DNA of 32,242 nt, taken from contig DAOTVD010000190.1 of assembly GCA_034437075.1 (NCBI GenBank), positions 1 through 32,242 of the forward strand. The letters run 5' to 3'. The position numbers were made by a program, and so were the translations under genes. Source of the stretch: DAOTVD01 sp034437075. GTDB taxonomy: Bacteria > Chloroflexota > Anaerolineae > Aggregatilineales > J027. The notes under the pieces are model-generated. The model was not told where the DNA came from, ran no database searches, and saw only the letters and a program-made list of their open reading frames with translations. This document shows positions 1 through 6,548 of this stretch, in pieces (the first letter of the stretch is position 1; the number at the start of each line of letters is the position of its first letter).

Positions 1-636
1 CGCGGCGCGCCCCTGATTCTCTACTGGCATGGAAACGGCGAAATCGCGCCCGATCATGACGGCCTGGCAGATGAATATCACCGCGCGGGGGCCTCGCTGC
101 TCGTAATAGATTATCGCGGCTATGGGTGGAGCACGGGCCGACCCCGGGTCAGCACTCTGCTGAGCGATGCTGAGGTGGTTCTGCAACAGCTACCCACCCT
201 TTACGAGGCTCACGACCTCGATAATCCGCTTTTGATTGTGATGGGCCGTTCGCTCGGTAGCGCACCCGCGATTCATCTGGCGCACCATGCGCCGGAGCGC
301 TTCGCCGGGCTCATCATCGAGAGCGGCTTTGCCCAGGTGATGCATTTGCTCTTACGGCGTGGTTTCTCGCCAGATGTGCTCGGCGGCATTGACCCCGTCG
401 GCAATGTGCGTAAAATCGCCGCGCTAGAATTACCCTTGCTGGTCATCCATGGCGAAATGGATAATATCATCCCCGTGGAACATGGCCAAACACTCTACGA
501 TACTTCCCCCAGCGCGGAAAAAACCCTGTTGCGTATACCTCGGGCGGGGCATAATGATTTGCTGTACTACGCAATGGCGGATTATTTCGGCGCTATTCGC
601 GATTTTATCGCACGACTGACCGCATCCGGCGCTTAA
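1..636 (+). CDS. Alpha/beta hydrolase, 5' end cut by the window edge
   Basis: The frame is open from base 1, so the start codon lies outside the window. The visible 211 residues hold the core of an alpha/beta-hydrolase fold. A His-Gly-Asn-Gly oxyanion-type motif lies near base 28. The nucleophile elbow G-R-S-L-G has Ser at 250-252. The acidic residue sits in H-G-E-M-D-N (Asp at 460-462) and the catalytic His in A-G-H-N-D (His at 550-552). This order and spacing match serine hydrolases of the BAAT/AXE1 or YqiA-like esterase type, often annotated as BEM46-like (family knowledge). The substrate cannot be told from sequence. No signal peptide can be judged because the N-terminus is missing. The stop codon overlaps the end of the convergent comEA gene by 4 bases. 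Confidence 0.85.
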   Translation, partial: RGAPLILYWHGNGEIAPDHDGLADEYHRAGASLLVIDYRGYGWSTGRPRVSTLLSDAEVVLQQLPTLYEAHDLDNPLLIVMGRSLGSAPAIHLAHHAPERFAGLIIESGFAQVMHLLLRRGFSPDVLGGIDPVGNVRKIAALELPLLVIHGEMDNIIPVEHGQTLYDTSPSAEKTLLRIPRAGHNDLLYYAMADYFGAIRDFIARLTASGA

Positions 637-1259
637 TCGACACGGATGAAGGGGCGCAGGTCGTCCAGCGTTGCCGGGCCAATCCCGGAGACATTTAGCA
701 ACTCGTCAACCTCTGCGAAAGGGCCGTTTTCATCCCGATAGGCGAGGATATCCTGCGCGCGCGCGGGGCCGATGCCGGGCAAGGTTTCGAGCTCGGGCTG
801 GGTGGCCGTGTTCAGATCAATCTGGCGAGGGGCGTTGGGGGTTGGTGTTTCATCCCGCGCGACTGTTTCTGACTCCGTGCCCGGCACATGAATCTGGTCG
901 CCATCTTGCACACGAGCCGCCAGATTCACGCGGCTAAGGTCAGCATCTGGTAAGGCGCCCCCGGCGGCCTCAAGGGCATCTTCAACCCGCGCGCCGGGCG
1001 GCAAGGTCAGGCGGCTTTCTGGCTGGGCCACAGCGCCCGTGACATAGACTTCCAAAGGGGCTAACGTAGCGGTCTGCGTGGCAGTCGGCGGTGGGGGATG
1101 GGTTGAGGTAGGCAACGGCGGGTTAATCGTGATGGTGGTCGGCTCGTCCTCGTCTGTCAGCAGCACAATAACGCCCACGACAACAGCGATGCCTACCAGG
1201 ATTAACAAGAACCATTCATAAAATGGCACACGATTTTGGGGTGGTTGAGCGTCGGACAT
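633..1259 (-). CDS. comEA: ComEA-type DNA-binding protein
   Basis: The 208-residue product has a short cytoplasmic start, one membrane anchor at about residues 14-34, a Thr/Pro-rich linker, an SLBB-like domain (about 68-125, beginning V-Y-V-T-G-A-V) and a C-terminal pair of helix-hairpin-helix motifs (about 146-208). The latter carry the typical I-D-L-N-T-A and L-P-G-I-G-P-A-R-A motifs. ComEA is the membrane-anchored receptor that binds double-stranded DNA outside the cell membrane during natural transformation. Length and domain order match the family. comEC, usually next door, is not in this window, but dprA, which handles the incoming strand, is at 17848. The gene ends 4 bases inside the convergent hydrolase gene, and no terminator is visible there. 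The start ATG has no clear Shine-Dalgarno sequence. Confidence 0.92.
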   Translation of the reverse strand: MSDAQPPQNRVPFYEWFLLILVGIAVVVGVIVLLTDEDEPTTITINPPLPTSTHPPPPTATQTATLAPLEVYVTGAVAQPESRLTLPPGARVEDALEAAGGALPDADLSRVNLAARVQDGDQIHVPGTESETVARDETPTPNAPRQIDLNTATQPELETLPGIGPARAQDILAYRDENGPFAEVDELLNVSGIGPATLDDLRPFIRVD

Positions 1260-1296
1260 AGGGCTTGTTTATCTCATCAGGTATCACCACTGGGTC

Positions 1297-1304
1297 ATTA
1301 TAAC
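1297..1304 (-). promoter_or_regulatory. Extended -10 promoter for comEA
   Basis: On the minus strand the sequence TGT-TATAAT forms a perfect -10 box with an upstream TG. It lies 37 bases before the comEA ATG, which gives a leader of about 30 nt. No convincing -35 box is seen at normal spacing, as expected for an extended -10 promoter. Confidence 0.55.
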
Positions 1305-1332
1305 AAACCGCACACCGAATCAAAGTAGAATC

Positions 1333-1356
1333 AAAAAACGCGCTGGTTGGCGCGTT
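1333..1356 (-). terminator. Intrinsic terminator of tRNA-Arg
   Basis: On the minus strand a 7-bp perfect stem (AACGCGC with GCGCGTT) and a 6-base loop are followed directly by a run of T. It starts 5 bases downstream of the mature tRNA 3' end, so it would terminate the tRNA transcript before comEA. Confidence 0.85.
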
Positions 1357-1361
1357 GGGTG

Positions 1362-1434
1362 CGTGCCCGGAGGGATTCGAACCCCCAACCTACAGTTCCG
1401 TAGACTGGCGCTCTATCCATTGAGCTACGGGCAC
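1362..1434 (-). tRNA. tRNA-Arg (anticodon ACG)
   Basis: The 73-base minus-strand sequence folds as a full cloverleaf. The acceptor stem GTGCCCG pairs with CGGGCAC, the D-arm has stem GCTC/GAGC, and the T-arm has loop TTCGAAT. The 7-base anticodon loop CTACGGA gives anticodon ACG, presumably edited to ICG to read CGU, CGC and CGA. The discriminator base is G. The outermost anticodon-stem pair is a C-U mismatch. The 3' CCA is not encoded and must be added by CCA-adding enzyme. The gene has its own promoter and terminator, so it is a single-gene unit between pfk and comEA. Confidence 0.96.
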
Positions 1435-1445
1435 AGTGAAGCAGA

Positions 1446-1473
1446 AGTGTATCAAAAAAACGGGGCCTGTCAA
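1446..1473 (-). promoter_or_regulatory. Strong promoter for tRNA-Arg
   Basis: On the minus strand TTGACA (1473-1468) is followed after 16 bases by TACACT (1451-1446), preceded by an extended TGA. The expected transcription start is about 1439, a few bases before the mature tRNA 5' end at 1434. This is one of the closest matches to consensus in the window, as expected for a stable RNA gene. Confidence 0.8.
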
Positions 1474-1485
1474 GGGCATGCCAAG

Positions 1486-2589
1486 CTACGATATACGATC
1501 TTCGGGCGCACCAAACGAAATGCCGATGTCGCGCGCTGTGCGGATAGGTTCGCCATCGGGCGCAACTTGATTCAGCGCCTCAACGGCCTGCGCAATCGGC
1601 ACGGTGACAATATCATTGCCGCGTAGCGCGACCATTTCGCCCCAGTGTTCTTGCGCGACCAGATGCGCGGCATTGGCGCCGAAGCGCGTCCCCAACCAGC
1701 GATCAAGCACCGTGGGGCTACCCCCGCGCTGAATATGGCCGAGCACCGTCACGCGCGTTTCGGCTTGGGTAATGTGGCTAACCTGCGCGCCGACCCAATG
1801 CGCCATGCCGCCCAAGCGGCCTTCGTCTTTGCCATCCCCTTGAATGTAAAAAAGTTGCTCGCCGCCAGCGGGCGCGGCCCCCTCGGCCACGACGATGAGC
1901 GAATGCAAACGCCCGCTTTCGCGCACTTGGCGCACTTTCTGGCAGACGATGTTTATATCAAACGGGATTTCGGGCAGCAGAATAACGTCCGCGCCACCAG
2001 CTACGCCCGCGTGCAGCGCGATCCACCCCGCGTGGCGGCCCATCACTTCGAGCACCATCACACGATGATGACTTTCGGCAGTGGTGCGCAAGCGGTCTAG
2101 GGCATCCGTGGCTACGCTCAGCGCAGAGTCGAAGCCAAATGTGCGATCTGTGCCTGTCAAATCATTATCAATGGTTTTGGGTACGCCGACGATCTTCAGC
2201 CCTTTTTGCTGCAAACCGTTGGCAATGTGCATGGTCCCATCGCCACCCACCATGATAAGCGCATCAATCTCCGCCGCGCGGATGCGCTCCACGACTGTGC
2301 CCGAGACATCTTCATATTCAATGCTGCCATCAGGCTGCGAGATGGGTTTTTCGAAGGGATTACCCCGGTTCGCCGCACCCAAGATTGTTCCCCCATCTTG
2401 CAGAATATCTTCCACCCGTTCAACGGTGAGGGGGATCAGTGGCTCATCGGCCATGATCCCATCAAAGCCGTTGCGAATGCCGACCACTTCCCAGCCATAG
2501 CGCCGGATCGATGTCAGCGTTGCGCCACGTATGACGGCATTTAGGCCCGGCGCATCGCCGCCGCCAGTAGAGATTGCAATTCGTTTCAT
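1486..2589 (-). CDS. pfkA: 6-phosphofructokinase, mixed Gly/Lys donor-site type
   Basis: The product (367 residues from this start) is a PfkA-family 6-phosphofructokinase, which phosphorylates fructose 6-phosphate to fructose 1,6-bisphosphate in glycolysis. The nucleotide loop near the N-terminus (S-T-G-G-G-D-A-P-G-L-N), the G-G-D-G-T motif at about 115-119, the catalytic T-I-D-N-D motif at about 139-143 and M-G-R-H-A-G are all present. The two donor-selecting positions are Gly (in GGDG, ATP type) and Lys (in P-K-T-I-D-N-D, pyrophosphate type). Family knowledge places this pairing in the group III enzymes of actinobacteria and relatives, which mostly use ATP. I chose the ATG at 2589 because GAGG (2600-2597) sits 7 bases upstream; an in-frame ATG at 2595 directly abuts that site. 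It follows the lipoprotein gene by about 70 bases on the same strand. Confidence 0.95.
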   Translation of the reverse strand: MKRIAISTGGGDAPGLNAVIRGATLTSIRRYGWEVVGIRNGFDGIMADEPLIPLTVERVEDILQDGGTILGAANRGNPFEKPISQPDGSIEYEDVSGTVVERIRAAEIDALIMVGGDGTMHIANGLQQKGLKIVGVPKTIDNDLTGTDRTFGFDSALSVATDALDRLRTTAESHHRVMVLEVMGRHAGWIALHAGVAGGADVILLPEIPFDINIVCQKVRQVRESGRLHSLIVVAEGAAPAGGEQLFYIQGDGKDEGRLGGMAHWVGAQVSHITQAETRVTVLGHIQRGGSPTVLDRWLGTRFGANAAHLVAQEHWGEMVALRGNDIVTVPIAQAVEALNQVAPDGEPIRTARDIGISFGAPEDRIS

Positions 2590-2657
2590 GGTCATTCCTC
2601 ATATTTGCATCAAAGTGACGCTACCACGAGATGGGTTTTCCGGCAAGCGAAATTCTT

Positions 2658-3506
2658 TTAACGCAGCTGCTCCCAGCGTGCGCCGCCATCCAGCAAGCCC
2701 AGGATGCGCCCCTGTGGATTGGTCACATATTGGCCCCGTTCGCTGGTTTGGTACTGGGCCATGTAGGCAATTTCCGGGTTGGTTGCCCATCCTAAACGGG
2801 TCTGTAAATCGCGATTGCTGCCCCAGAGCTTGCCAAAACCGCGCTGCGGCGCGAGCAACCCTGCCGGGGGGGGCTCGGCCAGGTTGAGCGCTTCACCTTC
2901 GGTATAAGTATCTTCAGCCGCGAGCCAAGCTGGGCTTTGGCCATCGTTGAACAGCACAAAAATCGTCCGCGCATCACTCAGCCAGAGCATAAGCCCGCGC
3001 TGCATTGTCTGGTACGCCGCTGGTATGCTGCGGGCGGGGGCCGTGGGGCAGGTCGGCGGCGCAGGGGTGAAAAACCAATCCGGGGCACAATCGCGCGCCA
3101 CGGTGGCTACAAAGGGCGAAGTATCGGGCGGCGGTAGCTGGAGCGGTGTTTGCGTTGGCGGCGGTGACGCGGTAGCAGTTGGCGTGCGAGAGGGTGTGGG
3201 GGTGCGTGTCGCAGTCGGGATGGGTGTGCGTGTGGCGGTATCCGTGGCGGTAGGGGTCGGGCTATCCGGCGGTGTGAGGGTGACTAGAATGCGCGGCGGA
3301 CTGGGTTCTTGGGTGGCGGTTGGTGCCTCGTTACCTAACGCCGCCGGGGTTGAGGTGGCGGTTGGTGCCCCTAATACCAAAGGCGTGACCGTGGCCGGGG
3401 GCAAGGTTGCCTCGCCGACCAGGCGCGGCTCGGCAGGGCGGGTGTCGCTAGACGGCGTACACGCAAGCCCCATCCCCAACCAGAGCACCAACCATACCCA
3501 GCGCAT
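2658..3506 (-). CDS. Stalked lipoprotein of unknown function
   Basis: I do not recognise a named family. The 282-residue product starts with a short hydrophobic signal ending in G-M-G-L-A-C. Cys follows a small residue as in a lipobox, although the -3 residue is Gly rather than Leu. Residues about 25-135 form a low-complexity Thr/Pro/Ala/Ser stalk with repeated T-P-T, of a kind common on extracellular proteins. A folded C-terminal domain (about 136-282) contains Trp, Tyr and paired Cys residues and phrases such as R-G-L-M-L-W-L and A-A-E-D-T-Y-x-E-G-E. This looks like an exported globular domain held away from the membrane. The ATG overlaps the upstream SDR stop codon as TGATG, so the two are probably translationally coupled. 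A GTG one codon earlier is an alternative start. Confidence 0.72.
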   Translation of the reverse strand: MRWVWLVLWLGMGLACTPSSDTRPAEPRLVGEATLPPATVTPLVLGAPTATSTPAALGNEAPTATQEPSPPRILVTLTPPDSPTPTATDTATRTPIPTATRTPTPSRTPTATASPPPTQTPLQLPPPDTSPFVATVARDCAPDWFFTPAPPTCPTAPARSIPAAYQTMQRGLMLWLSDARTIFVLFNDGQSPAWLAAEDTYTEGEALNLAEPPPAGLLAPQRGFGKLWGSNRDLQTRLGWATNPEIAYMAQYQTSERGQYVTNPQGRILGLLDGGARWEQLR

Positions 3507-4225
3507 CACACCAACGCGCCATAGACCGGAATCAACGCCCCGCTGATGTCTCGCGAAGCATCCGCTGCCAAAAACATAATCACGTCAGCCATCGAGGCCG
3601 GGGTAACCCACTTGCTGAAGTCCGCATTCGGCATCGCGCTCCGGTTTGCGGGAGTATCCAACAGCGCGGGCAGGACCGCATTCACGTTGATGTTGTGTAA
3701 TTTAAGTTCTTTGCTCATGGCTTCGGTCAGGCGCAAAACGGCAGATTTACTGGCGCTGTAGGCGGCGTCGTTGCCATTAGCGGCTAAGCCGGGTTTGGCC
3801 CCGATATTGATGATACGCCCGCCTTGGGCACGCTCGACCATATGCCCAGCGATGATATTCCCCATCACGAAGACGGATTTGGCATTTAGTGCCATCATTT
3901 TGTCCCAGGTATCGATGTGCATTTCGTGCACAGGTTGCCCAGCGGTGTACCCCCCCGCGATATTCACCAACACATCCACGCCGCCGAAGCGTTCGACTGC
4001 CGCTGCTAGGGCCGCGTTCACCGCATCGGCCTGGGTCACATCGCCTGCTAGCAAGAGCCAATTCGTGTTCAGATCATCACCGTAGCGCTCGGCAAATTTA
4101 TCGCGCTCGACATCCAGCAACGCGAGTTGGCTACCAGCCCCTGCAAACGCATGGACGACGCCCATGCCTAGGCTGCCCGCTGCGCCAGTAATCATTACGA
4201 CTTTATCTTGTAAATCGGGGTACAT
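3506..4225 (-). CDS. Short-chain dehydrogenase/reductase family protein lacking the catalytic Ser
   Basis: The 239-residue product has the classical SDR fold: T-G-A-A-G-S-L-G-M-G for NAD(P) binding near residue 13, N-I-A-G-G in strand 4, a helix Asn in N-A-K-S, and the Y-S-A-S-K active-site motif (Tyr about 156, Lys about 160). The Ser that normally sits 13 residues before the Tyr is replaced: the strand reads I-I-N-I-G-A-K where I-V-N-I-S-S is usual. Activity may therefore be reduced or altered. The cofactor is uncertain; Asp after strand 2 (L-L-D-V-E) favours NAD(H) by family rule. The start at 4225 has GGAG 9 bases upstream. A GTG at 4240 is open but has no ribosome binding site. It is coupled to the downstream lipoprotein gene. 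Substrate unknown. Confidence 0.9.
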   Translation of the reverse strand: MYPDLQDKVVMITGAAGSLGMGVVHAFAGAGSQLALLDVERDKFAERYGDDLNTNWLLLAGDVTQADAVNAALAAAVERFGGVDVLVNIAGGYTAGQPVHEMHIDTWDKMMALNAKSVFVMGNIIAGHMVERAQGGRIINIGAKPGLAANGNDAAYSASKSAVLRLTEAMSKELKLHNINVNAVLPALLDTPANRSAMPNADFSKWVTPASMADVIMFLAADASRDISGALIPVYGALV

Positions 4226-4359
4226 GCCGCTTGTCTCCACAGAAATCTTGATTAAGCATTATGCTGATTCTAACTCATCCGGCCCCGCTTTGCTGTCGCC
4301 CCTCGCCGCAGGCCCAGCCCTTGATTATAATGAGACGCGCTGAATATTCAGGAGGCCCT

Positions 4360-4992
4360 ATGTCACATATCGCAGCTACTGCCATCATTCATCCGAACGT
4401 GCAATTGGGCGAAGGCGTCACGATTGGCGACTACGTCATCATTGGTGCCCCGCCACGTGGCAACGCCCCCGGAGACCTGCCGACCACTATCGGAGATGGC
4501 GCGGTGATACGGTCGCATAGTGTCATATACGCGGGCAACACCATCGGGGCCAATTTCCAAACCGGCCACCATGTCATGATCCGCGAGGCGAACACCATCG
4601 GCGACCGGGTGAGCGTTGGCACCAACAGCGTCATTGAACACCACATCACCCTGCATGATGGCGCGCGCGTGCATAGTAATGTTTTCATCCCGGAATATAG
4701 CACCATCGGTGTAGAAGCCTGGATTGGGCCGAATGTGGTCATCACCAACGCGCTTTACCCTCAATCACCTGATGCAAAAGCGAATTTGCGCGGCGCTATC
4801 GTACAATCTAAAGCCAAGATCGGCGCCAACTGCACCTTGCTCCCCGGCGTCACGATTGGTGAAAACGCCCTGGTTGGCGCGGGCAGTGTGGTGACGCGAG
4901 ATGTTCCGGCGGGAAAGGTGGTGGTGGGCAATCCGGCGCATGTCATCAACGATGTGCGTAATTTGCCATACGAAATAGCGAACGAGGAATAA
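4360..4992 (+). CDS. Left-handed beta-helix acyltransferase (sugar N-acetyltransferase type)
   Basis: The 210-residue product is built almost wholly of hexapeptide repeats of the [LIV]-G-x4 type, for example I-G-D-Y-V-I-I-G-A and I-G-E-N-A-L-V-G-A-G-S-V-V-T-R-D-V-P-A-G. This is the trimeric acyl-CoA or acetyl-CoA transferase fold. The ending N-P-A followed by a short tail resembles the WbpD/WlbB and FdtC group, which acetylate 3-amino sugars on nucleotide carriers (family knowledge). The next gene, 1 base downstream, is a sugar aminotransferase of the matching group, which supports that role. The ATG at 4360 is preceded by AGGAGG at good spacing; upstream in-frame start codons are ignored for that reason. 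The exact sugar cannot be named. Confidence 0.85.
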   Translation: MSHIAATAIIHPNVQLGEGVTIGDYVIIGAPPRGNAPGDLPTTIGDGAVIRSHSVIYAGNTIGANFQTGHHVMIREANTIGDRVSVGTNSVIEHHITLHDGARVHSNVFIPEYSTIGVEAWIGPNVVITNALYPQSPDAKANLRGAIVQSKAKIGANCTLLPGVTIGENALVGAGSVVTRDVPAGKVVVGNPAHVINDVRNLPYEIANEE

Positions 4993-4993
4993 T

Positions 4994-6106
4994 ATGACGA
5001 TCCCTTTTGTTGATCTGAAAGCCCAATACCGGCGTATCCAAGCCGAGATTGATGCGGCCATTAAAACCGTGGTCGATAACACAGCATTTATCGGCGGGCA
5101 AACAGTCAAAGATTTCGAAGCCGATTTCGCGGCCTATTGCGGCTTGCCACATGTGGTAGGCGTGGGTAGCGGCACGGCAGCGCTGATGCTGGGCCTCAAA
5201 GCGTTGGGCATAGGCCGCGATGACGAAGTTATCACCGCCTCACATACGTTTATCGCCACCGCAGAGGCCATCACGCATGTGGGCGCGCGCTTGGTCTTTG
5301 TGGATATTGACCCCAAGACCTACCTCATTGACCCCGCAAAAGTTGAGGCGGCGATCACCCCGCGTACCAAGGCGATTTTGCCCGTGCATTTATACGGCCA
5401 AATGGCAGATATGGCTGCCCTTATGGAGATTGCCCAGCGGCATAATTTGGTCGTATTAGAAGACGCTGCTCAGGCCCATGGTGCGCGCTTCAATGGCCAG
5501 ATCGCGGGCTCAGCCGGGCATATGGGCGCGTTCAGCTTTTACCCTGGCAAGAACCTTGGTGCGTATGGCGACGCCGGAGCGATTATGACTGCCGATGAAG
5601 CGGTCGCGCGTTTTTGCCGGATGTACGCTAATCATGGACGCATGACCAAATACGAACACGAGTTTGAAGGCGTCAGCAGTCGCTTAGATGGCTTGCAAGC
5701 GGCAGTATTGCGTGCCAAACTCCCGCATATCGACACCTGGAACGCAGATCGGCGGCGCGCGGCGGCTTGGTATGACGAACTGCTAGCCCCTCTGGCCGAG
5801 CAGGTCACCACGCCCTATGTCGCCCCTGGTGCCGAACATGTTTACCATCTGTATGTGATCCAGGTACCCCAGCGCGATGCATTGTTGGCGCGCCTGAAAG
5901 AAAACGGCATTGCGGGCGGTATTCATTATCCGGTGCCGCTGCACGAACAACCCGCCTACGCTTACCTAAACCACGTGCCGGAGGACTTCCCAGTGACGCA
6001 TGCGCTGGCGCAAAATATTGTCTCGTTGCCCATGTTCCCCGAGCTAACTCAGGATCAATGCGCGCAGGTCGCCGAGGTCGTGGCCGCGCATGTCGAGGCG
6101 CTATAG
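4994..6106 (+). CDS. DegT/DnrJ/EryC1-family sugar aminotransferase
   Basis: The 370-residue product is a PLP-dependent aminotransferase of the kind that converts keto-sugars on nucleotide carriers into amino-sugars. It begins with I-P-F-V-D-L-K-A-Q-Y, typical of the family. It carries G-S-G-T-A-A-L near residue 58 for phosphate binding, V-L-E-D-A-A-Q-A-H-G with the PLP-stacking Asp, and the Schiff-base Lys in S-F-Y-P-G-K-N-L-G. Length is normal for the family. The similarity in style is closest to WbpE/FdtB-like 3-aminotransferases (inference). The GAGG at 4984-4987 overlaps the end of the acyltransferase gene, whose stop is 1 base before this ATG. The two therefore form one translation unit for making an N-acylated amino sugar, probably for a surface glycan. 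Confidence 0.93.
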   Translation: MTIPFVDLKAQYRRIQAEIDAAIKTVVDNTAFIGGQTVKDFEADFAAYCGLPHVVGVGSGTAALMLGLKALGIGRDDEVITASHTFIATAEAITHVGARLVFVDIDPKTYLIDPAKVEAAITPRTKAILPVHLYGQMADMAALMEIAQRHNLVVLEDAAQAHGARFNGQIAGSAGHMGAFSFYPGKNLGAYGDAGAIMTADEAVARFCRMYANHGRMTKYEHEFEGVSSRLDGLQAAVLRAKLPHIDTWNADRRRAAAWYDELLAPLAEQVTTPYVAPGAEHVYHLYVIQVPQRDALLARLKENGIAGGIHYPVPLHEQPAYAYLNHVPEDFPVTHALAQNIVSLPMFPELTQDQCAQVAEVVAAHVEAL

Positions 6107-6108
6107 CG

Positions 6109-6117
6109 TGCTATAAT
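6109..6117 (+). promoter_or_regulatory. Extended -10 box close to the 6125 start codon
   Basis: TGC-TATAAT is a perfect extended -10 element. Its last base is 7 nt before the ATG at 6125, so the expected transcription start falls on or next to the start codon. No -35 box is seen. The downstream gene has no Shine-Dalgarno sequence, which fits a leaderless transcript. Confidence 0.5.
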
Positions 6118-6124
6118 TTCACGT

Positions 6125-6532
6125 ATGCAGACATCTCCCCAAGGCCCGCGCAACCAAACCGGTAGCGGTACGATTATCGCCAGCGTGTTGATGGCCAGTA
6201 TTGGCTGGCTGGGTTTGTTTTATCTCATTCAAAATGTGATCCCGCGCGCGGGGGCACGCTGGGTGTTCTTCGTGTTGTTATACATCGCCGTGGCCGGCAG
6301 CATTATTCCGGTCATGAAATTGGTGAACCGTCAATTGCGTGGGCGTTACCCCGACCCGCCCGATTGGGTTTCCGTGCGGCAAGGCTTGTGGTTTGGGCTG
6401 TATGTGACCATTTGCGCCTGGCTGCAAATCCCGCGCGTGCTCACCCCCGCGTTGGCTTTTTTTATGGCGCTGACGCTCTTTGTGATCGAAGTCTTTTTGC
6501 GGTTGCGCGAACGCAACCAGCACGGTTATTAG
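6125..6532 (+). CDS. Small four-helix membrane protein, unknown function
   Basis: I do not recognise this gene. The 135-residue product has four predicted membrane segments at about residues 15-37, 45-66, 84-103 and 105-125. A conserved-looking loop between the second and third reads R-Y-P-D-P-P-D-W. The tail after the fourth segment is basic and short. There is no signal peptide separate from the first helix and no catalytic motif. It sits 18 bases after the aminotransferase gene and 16 bases before the M24 peptidase gene, on the same strand. It may be read from its own -10 box at 6112-6117 or as part of the upstream operon. Its position gives no firm hint of function. Confidence 0.8.
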   Translation: MQTSPQGPRNQTGSGTIIASVLMASIGWLGLFYLIQNVIPRAGARWVFFVLLYIAVAGSIIPVMKLVNRQLRGRYPDPPDWVSVRQGLWFGLYVTICAWLQIPRVLTPALAFFMALTLFVIEVFLRLRERNQHGY

Positions 6533-6548
6533 ACCAAAGGAACGACCC

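Noticed and set aside
2947..3546. Plus-strand open frame rich in Gly and Val
   Set aside because: It mirrors the Thr/Pro stalk of the minus-strand lipoprotein gene.
4326..4331. TATAAT upstream of the acyltransferase gene
   Set aside because: It is a perfect hexamer at a plausible distance but has neither an extended TG nor a -35 box, so I did not list it as a promoter.
4261..4359. Upstream in-frame start for the acyltransferase
   Set aside because: The ATG at 4360 has AGGAGG at good spacing and starts directly at the first hexapeptide repeat. The upstream residues are Pro/Cys-rich and unlike the family.
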